A DNA stretch of 64,000 nt from Mycobacterium sp. GA-1285 (GTDB taxonomy: Bacteria; Actinomycetota; Actinomycetes; Mycobacteriales; Mycobacteriaceae): the NCBI RefSeq assembly GCF_001499905.1, contig NZ_LQIS01000017.1:1-64000 (forward strand). The letters run 5' to 3'. Every line of letters starts with the position of its first letter. The first letter of the stretch is position 1. Position numbers and translations under genes: made by a program. The notes under the pieces are model-generated. The model did not search any database. It was not told the DNA's origin and saw only the letters and a list, made by a program, of their open reading frames with translations. This document shows positions 56,446 through 64,000 of this stretch, in pieces.

Positions 56446-57312
56446 TCAGCGCGCGATCACCCGCGGAACCTCAGGATTCGCCGGTTCCACCCGAGGCCGC
56501 GGCACCTCGATATTGTTCTCCTGCACCAGAACCGGGTCCCCGACCTTGACGTTGTCGAAGTACCACTCGGCGTCTTCGGGGCTGAGGCTGATGCACCCGT
56601 GGCTGACGTTCTCGTGCCCGAGTGAATTGATCGCCCACGGGGCCGAATGCACGAAGATGCCACGGCTGGTGAGCCGGACAGCCCATTCCACGTCGAGCAG
56701 GTAGCCGTCGTCGGCCGTCACGGGGATGCCGACGCTGCTCGAATCCATCTTGACGTGGCGTTCCTTGGCCAGGACGGGGAACCTTCCCGCCGGCGTCGGA
56801 TACTCAGGTCGGCCCATCGAAGCCGGAAACACCCCAGGCTTACCGAAGAAGGGGCGGTGGTGCGGCGAGGGGAGCTTGTCGGGTGGGACGCCGTCTATCG
56901 TGACCGTGAAGGTGTGTTCGGCGATGTTGGCGACGCCGACAACCGCGGCACCGGTCGCGATGTTCGTCTTGAAGCCGCCGACGGAGAGCGCGATTGTGCT
57001 GTGGGCGGGCCAGAATTCGTCTGGATCCCACTGGACGGTCTGGGCGTCGAGCCACTCGAACGTGCCCGTCATCGGTGGCGTCGAGGTGATGTCGAGCAAT
57101 CGCTCGGCCGCATCCCTGTCGAGGACCGATTCCTTGAACGTCACCACAACGGGGTGCGCGATCCCGACGACCTGTCCCTCGGCAGGCAATATGGAGGCGA
57201 TGGCGCTTCTCACCGCCTGGCTAGCGGCCGCAGCGCCTTCTACGGCCGGCCCTGCCACCACGCTGGTAGCGACGACAACGGCGGCAAGTACACACCGAAG
57301 TACAGCACGCAA
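56446..57312 (-). CDS. L,D-transpeptidase (Ldt) with Ig-like domain
   Basis: A 288-residue exported protein: signal segment (about residues 1-30), an Ig-like domain (VVVTFKESVLDRDAAERLL, FEWLDAQTVQWDP) and the YkuD domain with SHGCISLS; the nucleophile is Cys240. It makes 3-3 cross-links in peptidoglycan. I start at the TTG after GGGAGGCACCAAGA, which gives an optimal spacing and signal peptide; an ATG 25 codons upstream lacks a ribosome-binding site. Confidence 0.9.
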   Translation of the reverse strand: MRAVLRCVLAAVVVATSVVAGPAVEGAAAASQAVRSAIASILPAEGQVVGIAHPVVVTFKESVLDRDAAERLLDITSTPPMTGTFEWLDAQTVQWDPDEFWPAHSTIALSVGGFKTNIATGAAVVGVANIAEHTFTVTIDGVPPDKLPSPHHRPFFGKPGVFPASMGRPEYPTPAGRFPVLAKERHVKMDSSSVGIPVTADDGYLLDVEWAVRLTSRGIFVHSAPWAINSLGHENVSHGCISLSPEDAEWYFDNVKVGDPVLVQENNIEVPRPRVEPANPEVPRVIAR

Positions 57313-57468
57313 TCTTGGTGCCTCCCTTGAAATTACAACGATGTCAATAATGGTAGGGCAGTCGAAAGACGTTAAGGCCAAGAGCACATGAGCAATTCGA
57401 TCAAGTCTCCGTCACGGTTCGGCCACGACAGCCAATTTGTTTCGTGGAAGTTGTTGTCCATCACGGAA

Positions 57469-57507
57469 TTTGGCCCGGCAGCGAGACTTGCTCGCCGCCG
57501 GGCCAAA
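57469..57507 (-). terminator. Strong GC-rich hairpin after the proline-rich gene
   Basis: Arms TTTGGCCCGGC (57469-57479) and GCCGGGCCAAA (57497-57507) are perfect, with an inner GCGAG-ACTTG-CTCGC stem. It lies 27 bp beyond the stop of the leftward proline-rich gene, ahead of the L,D-transpeptidase gene. Confidence 0.75.
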
Positions 57508-57533
57508 CCGGAGGGACTATCCTCGGTGGGTCG

Positions 57534-58043
57534 TCAGCTCACCGGCCCTGCCGGAGTGGGCTGACCCGGCACGGGTGCTCCGGGCGCCGCCGGACGGGAT
57601 GGGTCTCCCTTGCCCTTACCGGCCAACCCGCCCATCTCCGTGAGCGGAGCTCCGACTGCCGCGGGAGCGCCCCCCGCAATCGGAGCCCCCGCAATCGGAG
57701 CCCCGGCCACTGGCGGCACCAGCGGTGGGGGCACAACGGGTGGCGCCAAGGGCGGCGGCACCAGAGGCGGCACAAGAGGCGGGGGCACGACGGGCGGCGG
57801 CACCAGAGGCGGCGCGACAGGCGGCGGGCCGGGAAGTGCCATCGGCACGCCGGCCATGTCGGTCAGCGGGGCACAGACGGGCGCCCCCGGCGCCCCAGTA
57901 GGCGCCTGCCCCGTGGCGGATTCGACACATTCATATCCACCCGCCAACGCGGCCGGGCTCAGTGCGATGGCCAGCCCAATGGCCGCACCTAGCAATCCAG
58001 CCCCGACAGCTGCCGCGATGTTGACTCCTTTAAAGGTCGTCAT
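57534..58043 (-). CDS. Proline-rich secreted protein
   Basis: A 169-residue protein with a signal sequence (VNIAAAVGAGLLGAAIGLAIAL) and a mature part made of repeated PP(L/V)VPP units (residues about 75-110), then Gly/Ala-rich segments. Two cysteines flank the first mature segment. No enzyme motif. The start ATG gives MTTFKG with GGAGGG ten bases upstream. Similar small proline-rich exported proteins are common in mycobacteria; the role is unknown. Confidence 0.7.
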   Translation of the reverse strand: MTTFKGVNIAAAVGAGLLGAAIGLAIALSPAALAGGYECVESATGQAPTGAPGAPVCAPLTDMAGVPMALPGPPPVAPPLVPPPVVPPPLVPPLVPPPLAPPVVPPPLVPPVAGAPIAGAPIAGGAPAAVGAPLTEMGGLAGKGKGDPSRPAAPGAPVPGQPTPAGPVS

Positions 58044-58395
58044 CGACGTTGATCCCTCCACTCACGCTCACACTTCGTTCAATCGAGGCAGCAGATCTTG
58101 CATGCCGTACCGAGGTCGCGTTCATACGACCGCGTCAATACCAGCAGGCAGTCGCCACAGACACGCCACGCCGCACCGCGCCGTTTCCAAATGGTGACCG
58201 GTTCGGCATGGTAGAGCCGCATCGGAAATCGGCGGCGGCTTCCATCTCCGGCTCACCTGCGGTTCTGCCCCTCGTCACCGTCCTGGCACAGATCACGATC
58301 GGCAGATGCATTCAAAGATGCCTCGGTGTTTCGGCCCCATTGACCACGGGCATCACTGTCGCGACAGATCAGGACAAGTCAGAGGTTGGTATGTG
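58044..58395. other. Divergent intergenic region, proline-rich gene / holin-like gene
   Basis: 352 bp with promoters in both directions. The rightward side has the SigF-like promoter listed separately. No RNA gene or repeat was recognised. Confidence 0.4.
58326..58353 (+). promoter_or_regulatory. Possible SigF-type promoter
   Basis: GTGTTT at 58326-58331 and GGGCAT at 58348-58353, separated by 16 bp, approach the mycobacterial SigF pattern (GTTT...GGGTA). It lies 42 bp before the ATG of the holin-like gene. The -10 deviates at one position, so support is moderate. Confidence 0.4.
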
Positions 58396-58797
58396 ATGAC
58401 GGTGGAATCGAGACCTACCGCAGACGCGTCGATCGGCGAGTTGATGAGCCAATTGTCGACGCAGACTTCGCGGTTGATCCGCGACGAGATGCGGTTGGCG
58501 CAGAAGGAGTTTCAAGAATCGGCCAAACACGCCGGGATCGGCGCGGGCTTGTTCAGTGTGGCGGGCTTGCTGGCCTTCTTCGGCGCGGCGACGTTGATCG
58601 CCGCGGGCGTGGCGGCGCTGTCTCTCGTGCTGCCGGTGTGGGCCGCGGCGCTGATCGTCGCAGCGGTGCTGTTCGTGATCGCAGGTATTGCCGCACTGCT
58701 GGGACGCAAACAGGCTCAAGAGGTCACCCCCGCGGCGCCGAAAACCGTCGAGACGGTGAAAGCCGACATCCAAGAATTGAAGGACGCCCGGTCATGA
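58396..58797 (+). CDS. Phage-holin-family / holin-X-like membrane protein
   Basis: A 133-residue protein with an amphipathic N-terminal helix, two close membrane segments (LFSVAGLLAFFGAATLIAAGVAAL and WAAALIVAAVLFVIAGIAALLG) and a basic tail. The family is annotated as phage holin-like but is generally cellular. It overlaps the next gene by 4 bp (ATGA), so both are coexpressed, probably in stress. Confidence 0.8.
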   Translation: MTVESRPTADASIGELMSQLSTQTSRLIRDEMRLAQKEFQESAKHAGIGAGLFSVAGLLAFFGAATLIAAGVAALSLVLPVWAAALIVAAVLFVIAGIAALLGRKQAQEVTPAAPKTVETVKADIQELKDARS

Positions 58798-59123
58798 CCG
58801 CACCGACTCCACGCCCCGAGCCAGGACCGGATGCGGGCGTCGACGACATCCAGGCCGACATCGAGCAGACCCGCCACGAACTCGGCGAGACGGTCGAGGC
58901 CCTGCAGGCCAAGTTGGATGTGAAGACGCGCGCGAAGGAGAAGGTCGACGAGACCAAGGCGCACGCCAAGGACAAGGCGGCCGAGACCAAGGAGCGCGTC
59001 GTCGAGAAGGCGGACAAGCTTCGGCATACGGCCACCGACAATCCGAAGCAGACGGTTCCGGTGGCGGCGATCGTCGCGATCCTCGCCGTTGTGGGGATCA
59101 TCGTCTGGCGGCGCCGTCGTTGA
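58794..59123 (+). CDS. DUF3618 family protein
   Basis: A 109-residue protein with DIQADIEQTRHELGETVEALQAKLDV, the DUF3618 signature, a lysine- and glutamate-rich helix (KVDETKAHAKDKAAETKERVVEK) and one C-terminal membrane segment. It resembles late-embryogenesis-like stress proteins in its charged repeat. It overlaps the holin-like gene by 4 bp. Confidence 0.85.
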   Translation: MTAPTPRPEPGPDAGVDDIQADIEQTRHELGETVEALQAKLDVKTRAKEKVDETKAHAKDKAAETKERVVEKADKLRHTATDNPKQTVPVAAIVAILAVVGIIVWRRRR

Positions 59124-59186
59124 GTTCCGGCGGGCGTCTGCCATATCGGCGTGCATCCCGCTGGGGGCGGTGAAACGATCGGAGCG

Positions 59187-60152
59187 ATGACCGAACCCAC
59201 CGACCGACGACTGCCCACGAAGGTGTCCGTGGTGGGCGTCGGCTCGGTGGGCACTGCGATCGCCTACGCCTGTCTGATCCGGGGGTCGGCTCCTTCGCTT
59301 GCCCTCTACGACACGAATGCGGCCAAGGTGCGGGCCGAGGTGCTCGACCTGACACATGGAAGCCTGTTCGTCCCCCACTGCCCGATCGTCGGGTCTGACG
59401 ACATCGCGGTCACGGCACATTCGGCGATCGTGGTCGTCACCGCGGGGGCGAAACAGCATCCGGGGCAGAGTCGACTCGATTTGGCCGCGACGAACGTGGC
59501 CATGGCCTGCACACTGACTCCGAAGCTGCTGGAACACTCCCCGGATGCCGTCATCGTCTTTGTGACCAATCCGGTCGACGTCGTCACCTATGCGGCGGCA
59601 CAGACTGTCCAACTCGCGCACGGCCGTATCTTCGGCTCGGGAACGCTCCTGGACTCGAGCCGGTTCCGCGTCATGATCGCGGAGCGAGCGCAAGTGGCGA
59701 TCGGCAACGTCCACGCGTTCATCGTCGGCGAGCACGGCGACTCCGAGATTCCGTTGTGGTCGTCCGTTTCCATCGGAGGTATTCCGGCACTGGACTTCCG
59801 CATAGACGGCACGCCGGTTTTCGGCCCGGACGTGAGAAACGAGATCGCGGCGAACGTGGTCAACGCCGCCTACGAGATCATCGCCGGCAAGGGTGCGACG
59901 AACCTTGCGATCGGGTTGGCGACAGCGCGCATCATCGAAGCGATCCTGCAGGACCAGCACCGTGTGTTGCCCGTGACCACGCTGCAGGAGGGTGCGCATG
60001 GCATCACCGATGTGGCGTTGTCACTGCCGACCGTCGTCTCGGCTGCGGGTGCACAACGGGTACTGGAGCTGGCGCTGTCAGCCGACGAGTTGGCGGGGCT
60101 GCGCAAGTCCGCGCAGACCTTGAAAGACGTCCAACGGTCGTTGGGGCTTTGA
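59187..60152 (+). CDS. ldh: L-lactate dehydrogenase
   Basis: A 321-residue NAD-dependent dehydrogenase with GVGSVGTA (nucleotide fold), GAKQHPGQSRLDL (substrate loop), NPVDVVTY, GSGTLLDSSRFR (substrate Arg) and the catalytic His in GEHGDSE. Active-site residues for L-lactate are in place; it would interconvert lactate and pyruvate. Start is the ATG after CGGAGCG; an upstream ATG 12 codons earlier is possible. Confidence 0.9.
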   Translation: MTEPTDRRLPTKVSVVGVGSVGTAIAYACLIRGSAPSLALYDTNAAKVRAEVLDLTHGSLFVPHCPIVGSDDIAVTAHSAIVVVTAGAKQHPGQSRLDLAATNVAMACTLTPKLLEHSPDAVIVFVTNPVDVVTYAAAQTVQLAHGRIFGSGTLLDSSRFRVMIAERAQVAIGNVHAFIVGEHGDSEIPLWSSVSIGGIPALDFRIDGTPVFGPDVRNEIAANVVNAAYEIIAGKGATNLAIGLATARIIEAILQDQHRVLPVTTLQEGAHGITDVALSLPTVVSAAGAQRVLELALSADELAGLRKSAQTLKDVQRSLGL

Positions 60153-60187
60153 TGTCGCCGGTCGGGTGATCATCTAGCGTTCCAGTC

Positions 60188-61072
60188 ATGTCCGCCATCA
60201 CCGACGACCGGGGCATCGTGGTCGGGGTCGACGGGTCCCCGGCGTCGCGCGTCGCGGTCGACTGGGCCGCCCGCGATGCCGCATTGCGGAACCGTCCGCT
60301 GACGCTGGTGCACGTGGCCAACCCCGTCGTGGCCACCTGGTCACAGTCGCCGCTGCCCGGCGACTTCGCATCGTGGCAACAGCAGCGAGGGCAGTCGTTC
60401 CTCGACGACGCGGTCGAGGTGGCCAGACGAGTGGCCGGAGACGCCAGGGCAGCGAAGCCGCAGACTGAGTTCCGCTGCGCGCCAACGCTTCCCACGCTCA
60501 TCGAGCTATCGCAGAACGCCGACATGATAGTGGTCGGCAGCAGGGGCCAGGGCGCCCTACGCAGCGTGTTGGGCTCGATCAGTGCCGGGCTGGTCCACCA
60601 CGCGCATTGCCCTGTTGCTGTGATCCACGACGAAGACCCGTTGATGCCGGACCCCGCAAAGGCGCCCGTCCTGGTGGGAATCGACGGCTCCCCCGCATCG
60701 GAATTGGCGACGAAGCTGGCGTTCGAGCAGGCCTCGCTGCGAGGGGTGGACCTCGTCGCCCTGCACGCATGGAGCGATGCCGGCGTCGTCGACTACCCCG
60801 GCATGGACTGGTCGACGATGAAAGCGTCTGAGGACGCGTTGTTGGCTGAGCGCCTCGCCGGCTGGCAGGAGCGCTATCCAGACGTCCAGGTGTACCGGCT
60901 CGTGGTATGCGATCAGCCGGCCCGACAGCTGCTCGAACATTCCGAGGAAGCGCAACTTGTGGTGGTGGGGAGCCGTGGGCGCGGCGGCTTTGCCGGCATG
61001 TTGCTCGGCTCGGTCAGCGCTGCGGTGGTTCAGTCGGCGCGGATGCCGGTGATCGTCGCGCGCGGTCGGTAG
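60188..61072 (+). CDS. Universal stress protein with two Usp domains
   Basis: A 294-residue protein: tandem Usp domains, each with an ATP-binding G-x2-G-x9-G-S/T motif ([14 protein letters not shown] and [15 protein letters not shown]). It resembles the tandem-domain Usp proteins associated with the dormancy regulon in mycobacteria. It ends 7 bp before the convergent PPOX-fold gene. Confidence 0.92.
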   Translation: MSAITDDRGIVVGVDGSPASRVAVDWAARDAALRNRPLTLVHVANPVVATWSQSPLPGDFASWQQQRGQSFLDDAVEVARRVAGDARAAKPQTEFRCAPTLPTLIELSQNADMIVVGSRGQGALRSVLGSISAGLVHHAHCPVAVIHDEDPLMPDPAKAPVLVGIDGSPASELATKLAFEQASLRGVDLVALHAWSDAGVVDYPGMDWSTMKASEDALLAERLAGWQERYPDVQVYRLVVCDQPARQLLEHSEEAQLVVVGSRGRGGFAGMLLGSVSAAVVQSARMPVIVARGR

Positions 61073-61079
61073 TTGATGC

Positions 61080-61487
61080 CTAGGACCCGAACTTGAAGCG
61101 ACGACCCGTGACACGTCGAGGAAGCACGCGCACGTAGTGCTCCTTTGTGTACGCGGTCCACGGCAGTAGTTGCGCCCGCTCGGCTTCCTCGAGGTCGTCC
61201 TCATCGCGGACGGTGCGGGCGACGCCCCGGACGATCACGCTCCAGCCCCCGGCGACGTTGTGATCGTCGGCCTCGAAGAGCACGTCGTGGTTGACCGCCG
61301 TGCTGACCAACTTGGTGCCCTGCGCGGTGCGGAACAGCAGTGTCTTGCGCTGAACGACGAAATTGACCGGGAAGATCTCGGGGTGCCCGTCAGCTGTTGT
61401 GACCAGTCGCCCCAACGACACGCTGCCGAGCAGGTTCCAGCATTCGCTTTCGGAGAGAATCTCGCCGGGCGGTTTGGGTTCAGACAC
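61080..61487 (-). CDS. Pyridoxamine 5'-phosphate oxidase-fold protein
   Basis: A 135-residue split-barrel flavin or F420-binding fold: SVSLGRLVTTADGHPEIFPVNFVVQRKTLLFRTAQGTKL and VIVRGVARTV are the family motifs. Such proteins next to a Usp gene recall the redox-stress clusters of mycobacteria. GGAGG five bases before the GTG selects this start over an ATG four codons upstream. Confidence 0.75.
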   Translation of the reverse strand: MSEPKPPGEILSESECWNLLGSVSLGRLVTTADGHPEIFPVNFVVQRKTLLFRTAQGTKLVSTAVNHDVLFEADDHNVAGGWSVIVRGVARTVRDEDDLEEAERAQLLPWTAYTKEHYVRVLPRRVTGRRFKFGS

Positions 61488-61570
61488 TCCGACCTCCATA
61501 CGGCGGATTGATCACCAAGAGCATGAGTTGAGTCTAGGGAGGCGAGGCGTGGCGCGTTGTCGTGAAGGGG

Positions 61571-61642
61571 TGGTCCCGGCTGGGTTCGAACCAGCGACCT
61601 TCCGCGTGTGAGGCGGACGCTCTCCCACTGAGCTACGAGACC
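61571..61642 (-). tRNA. tRNA-Val (anticodon CAC)
   Basis: A 72-nt cloverleaf with 7-bp acceptor stem GGTCTCG/CGGGACC, anticodon stem TCCGC/GCGGA around loop CTCACAC, and TTCGAAC in the T loop. No CCA is encoded at the 3' end. Confidence 0.96.
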
Positions 61643-62001
61643 GGAGAGTCGACCGAACGGCCGAACGACGTCGAAGACTAGCACGATCAGGGGTCGCGCC
61701 CCGAATCCGCCGGCGGGCATCAGTGGTGCTGGCTTGCCGGTTTCCTGGTGGCTGCATCGGCACGTCGGGCGAGGGTCACGCGATCGCCGATGTGCGCGGA
61801 AGGTTCATGATCTGCGGCCGGGCCATTCCGCTGGCGCGGTGAGCGTCCCGAGTTGTCTGATTTTTCCTCTCACGCGAGTCGTACCAGCTGTTTTGAGGTG
61901 TGAACGGGCAGCGACGCACCGGCAAACGCCGGGATTTGTGCAGCTACACTTTGGTGGACTATCGTCGTCCTTCGCGACGGGCGACGAGTCGTTCGTGGCG
62001 C
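61643..62001. other. Intergenic region between divergent tRNA genes
   Basis: 359 bp separating the leftward Val and rightward Gly tRNAs. A possible -10 (TATCGT) lies at 61957-61962 with TTGTGC 18 bp upstream, a fair promoter for the three rightward tRNAs. No protein gene is apparent. Confidence 0.4.
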
Positions 62002-62074
62002 GCGGATGTAGCGCAGTTGGTAGCGCATCACCTTGCCAAGGTGAGGGTCGCGGGTTCGAATCCCGTCATCCGCT
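62002..62074 (+). tRNA. tRNA-Gly (anticodon GCC)
   Basis: A 73-nt cloverleaf with acceptor stem GCGGATG/CATCCGC, anticodon stem TCACC/GGTGA with loop TTGCCAA, and TTCGAAT in the T loop. No CCA encoded. Confidence 0.97.
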
Positions 62075-62101
62075 CGAAGGTGCAGTGGCATCAACCCCAG
62101 C

Positions 62102-62172
62102 GGTGGAGTGGCCGAGTGGTGAGGCAACGGCCTGCAAAGCCGTGCACACGGGTTCGATTCCCGTCTCCACCT
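62102..62172 (+). tRNA. tRNA-Cys (anticodon GCA)
   Basis: A 71-nt cloverleaf with acceptor stem GGTGGAG/CTCCACC, anticodon loop CTGCAAA and T loop TTCGATT. It is 27 bp after tRNA-Gly, so the two are cotranscribed. No CCA encoded. Confidence 0.97.
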
Positions 62173-62185
62173 CAACGATGGTTCG

Positions 62186-62260
62186 GCGCGATTAGCTCAG
62201 CGGGAGAGCGCTTCCCTGACACGGAAGAGGTCACTGGTTCAATCCCAGTATCGCGCACCA
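62186..62260 (+). tRNA. tRNA-Val (anticodon GAC), with encoded CCA
   Basis: Acceptor stem GCGCGAT/ATCGCGC, anticodon stem CTTCC/GGAAG with loop CTGACAC, and T loop TTCAATC. It is the only one of the four with CCA in the DNA (62258-62260). It lies 13 bp after tRNA-Cys and is the last tRNA before the accessory pair of genes, making its 3' end a possible attachment site. Confidence 0.96.
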
Positions 62261-62306
62261 CGTTCGACGCAGTTCAAGCGATGTTTTGTAGCTGCCCCGC
62301 GGGGCG

Positions 62307-62326
62307 CGTGCCCAATTCGTGCCCAA
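62307..62326. repeat. Short direct repeat after tRNA-Val
   Basis: CGTGCCCAA occurs twice, 2 bp apart, 50 bp after the tRNA. On the leftward strand the nearby DNA reads as a short frame with an early stop, perhaps a remnant of a coding end. Nothing identifies it. Confidence 0.4.
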
Positions 62327-62404
62327 CAGCCCTTAATCCCTAGGCAGCGTCGTATTTGGCGACGACGTTTGACGATTGGACCGGTTGCGGTGGTGCTGGC
62401 CGAC

Positions 62405-63406
62405 TCACGCCATCGTCGCGAGGTTGTGCCAGAGGTTCTTGAGGCTATCGGTGCCACCGAACAGCGTGGTGAAGTGGGTGGAGTCGATGAGCACGATGTC
62501 CCCCGCGCGCTTGTCTTTCGGCGGCATCCAGATCAGCGCGTTGAACTCGGTGTTACCGGCCGCGGTGAACGGATGCGGCCGGTTGGGGTCGACGCGCTGG
62601 CGTCCGAGCACGACCAGGTCCTTGCTTTCCGGCGCGGTCAGTTCGTAGTGGGGAAGGTGCGGGTGGAAGTTGAAGGTGCTGACATTGTCGAGCAGCCGCG
62701 GGGTGTCGAGGTCCCGGAAGCCGGTCAGCGGTGCGATCTCCTTGGTGCCCTCGACGACCGCGGGACGAAGCCCCCACGTGTTGTGCACGGGCACGTCGAG
62801 GGCCTTCATCAGCGACCGGGTATACGCGGTGAAGCGCTGCTGACGTGGCACCAGCCGGTCGCCGTGGTGTTCGTACTCGACCTGGCGCTGCTCAAAGTCG
62901 TCGGTGAAGCCGACGTCGTGATGCGGCGCCAGCAGCAGGCAGGTCCCCTCGCGCTGCAGCCAGTCTTCGATGGCGGCGATCTCCTCGGGCGCGGCCTCTT
63001 CCTGGGCGAGCAGATGGTCGAGCCCGAACACCATGAGGGTGTCGGTGTCGGCGAGGATCCGCTCGTCGATCGGCAGCTTGTAGCCGGCCTGGTCGATGCG
63101 CTGGAAGACGGCGACGGGATGGCCGGTGGCCTCCTCGGCGACTTCTTGAAACGCCAGCGCCGACCGGTGGAAGAGTTCGAGCGTTCCCGCGATGCCCTGC
63201 AGAAAATTCGCCTCGCTGTACTCGGGTGTCTCGTAGGCAGGCCATAAGACGTTGCGCACCTCGGTGATCGTGGAGAACCGGTTTTCGATCACCTCCGGAG
63301 GCCGCTGCGACTCCCAGGGATAGCTCCATGTCCAGTAGATGCTGATGCGCCTGCCGCCGCTGTGCGGGCGGGTGACGTGGCTCTGGTTGTAGGTGCGAGC
63401 GCGCAT
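62405..63406 (-). CDS. Unrecognised 333-residue protein next to DyP peroxidase
   Basis: A soluble 333-residue protein with no signal or membrane helix. Residues about 145-185 (DTLMVFGLDHLL...AIEDWLQREGTCLLLAPHHDV) resemble a class I glutamine-amidotransferase-like or ThuA-like Rossmann fold, without a certain catalytic Cys. The C terminus has FNALIWMPPKDKRAGDIVLIDSTHF. It follows the peroxidase gene by 21 bp on the same strand, so it is likely cotranscribed and partners it, perhaps in cargo or substrate handling. That is inference. Confidence 0.6.
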   Translation of the reverse strand: MRARTYNQSHVTRPHSGGRRISIYWTWSYPWESQRPPEVIENRFSTITEVRNVLWPAYETPEYSEANFLQGIAGTLELFHRSALAFQEVAEEATGHPVAVFQRIDQAGYKLPIDERILADTDTLMVFGLDHLLAQEEAAPEEIAAIEDWLQREGTCLLLAPHHDVGFTDDFEQRQVEYEHHGDRLVPRQQRFTAYTRSLMKALDVPVHNTWGLRPAVVEGTKEIAPLTGFRDLDTPRLLDNVSTFNFHPHLPHYELTAPESKDLVVLGRQRVDPNRPHPFTAAGNTEFNALIWMPPKDKRAGDIVLIDSTHFTTLFGGTDSLKNLWHNLATMA

Positions 63407-63427
63407 AGTGATTAGTCCTTCGATTGT

Positions 63428-64000
63428 TCAAAGGGATGCCAGGTAGCGCATCGCGTTAATCCCTGGGAGGAAGAAGTAGGCGCCGCCGGTGAGGGTGGTG
63501 AACGCGGGAAGTCCCTTGTGAACCTTGCGGATTGGCCGTTTCGGGACGGTGAAGTCTAGTGTGCCGTCCTGGGTGCCGACGATCGGGTCGTGTTCGTTGC
63601 CCAGTTCATGGAAGGCTTTGTCATTGATCCAGACGTTCTGTGCGAACTCGAACTGACGGACCAGGTTGGCGCAGATGATGAACGCGGCGATGCCGCGGTC
63701 CACGCCGTCATCTGGTGCGCCCTCGGGCAGCACGGGACCATAGGTGGCACCTCGTCGAATCATCCGGCGCCGGTTCATGTTATGCGCTGTGTCACGCGGG
63801 TTCAGGCGCCGCGCGTGCGCACCAAGTGGGCAGGCGTATCCGTGTGGATCCATCTCCCCGTAGTTGAAGTCGTTGTTGCGCATCGGGTCTGCGCCCAGCT
63901 CTGGGTCGTCCTTCTCCGGCGCCAGGACGAGTGGGGCACCGCTGCGCCAGCGGCCCATGAACTTCGCCGCCAGCAATTCCTCGTCGTCCCGGGTCTCAGA
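63428..64000 (-). CDS. DyP-type peroxidase, C-terminal part (runs off window)
   Basis: The 190 residues visible, open to the window edge, match the C-terminal half of a dye-decolorising peroxidase: CPLGAHARRLNPRD is the heme-proximal region typical of the P-type DyP group, followed by RRMIRRGATYGP, GIAAFIICANLVRQFEFAQNVWIND and GTLDFTVPKRPIR. The start lies beyond the window. Heme peroxidases of this type oxidise dyes and phenolics with H2O2. It lies in the accessory segment after the tRNA cluster. Confidence 0.8.
   Translation of the reverse strand, partial: SETRDDEELLAAKFMGRWRSGAPLVLAPEKDDPELGADPMRNNDFNYGEMDPHGYACPLGAHARRLNPRDTAHNMNRRRMIRRGATYGPVLPEGAPDDGVDRGIAAFIICANLVRQFEFAQNVWINDKAFHELGNEHDPIVGTQDGTLDFTVPKRPIRKVHKGLPAFTTLTGGAYFFLPGINAMRYLASL

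Noticed and set aside
57700..57860. CRISPR-like repeats
   Set aside because: The GGCGGC-rich repetition is the codon pattern of proline-rich protein repeats, with no constant repeat and variable spacers.
58396..58797. Prophage lysis gene (holin)
   Set aside because: No other phage genes adjoin; the family is a cellular membrane protein group, so no prophage is inferred.
61900..62343. Frames running through the tRNA genes
   Set aside because: They overlap three certain tRNAs and have no ribosome-binding site or family resemblance.

Overview
The window is high-GC actinobacterial DNA from a member of the Mycobacteriaceae, most likely a fast-growing environmental Mycolicibacterium-type species. 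The evidence is gene content and order. From memory, hisS, a glyoxalase-like hydrolase, ppiB, relA, apt, a peptide-binding lipoprotein, secF, secD, yajC, ruvBAC, yebC, pdxT-tesB-pdxS, Nudix/pimA/patA/pgsA1/HIT and thrS follow the order of the M. tuberculosis Rv2575-Rv2618 region. GTG and TTG starts are common, and many genes overlap by 4 bp (GTGA/ATGA).

Layout. 1-6.6 kb: esterase, two metallopeptidases, a metallo-beta-lactamase-fold hydrolase and two NAD(P)-binding oxidoreductases. 6.7-12.1 kb: a catabolic block (thioesterase, TetR regulator, amidohydrolase, two acyl-CoA dehydrogenases) with the same palindromic operator at two promoters. 12.1-19.4 kb: a radical SAM protein, a small secreted protein and a complete urea ABC transporter, urtABCDE, sitting where I recall a different gene in M. 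tuberculosis. 19.7-32.2 kb: hisS, two tandem membrane-anchored cyclophilins, the stringent-response gene relA, apt and the SecDF-YajC translocase genes. 32.5-37 kb: accessory genes (aminobutyraldehyde dehydrogenase, alpha/beta hydrolase with divergent MarR regulator, a cytochrome P450 remnant, membrane proteins). 37.2-43.1 kb: a ruvCAB operon with a LexA-type box and two membrane-protein genes, a MscS channel and yebC. 43.2-47.3 kb: an acyl-CoA dehydrogenase under a perfect palindrome, then pdxS-tesB-pdxT for PLP synthesis. 47.4-53.9 kb: a seven-gene chain thrS-HIT-pgsA1-patA-pimA-lemA-like-Nudix in which all six junctions are 4-bp overlaps; it makes phosphatidylinositol phosphate and the first mannosides. 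53.9-61.5 kb: small envelope and stress genes (TIGR02611, thioesterase, DUF1990, GAF-ANTAR, L,D-transpeptidase, proline-rich secreted protein, holin-like and DUF3618 pair, lactate dehydrogenase, universal stress protein, PPOX-fold protein). 61.5-64 kb: four tRNAs (Val-CAC, Gly-GCC, Cys-GCA, Val-GAC), then an accessory pair of an unrecognised 333-residue protein and a DyP-type peroxidase that runs off the window.

No CRISPR array, intact prophage, insertion sequence or obvious defence system was seen. The most interesting material is non-coding: a shared 15-19 bp TetR operator, a 22-bp perfect palindrome over an acyl-CoA dehydrogenase promoter, two look-alike compound hairpins at gene ends, a 26-bp tandem repeat that carries copies of the relA stop region, and the six-junction overlap chain of the mannoside operon.
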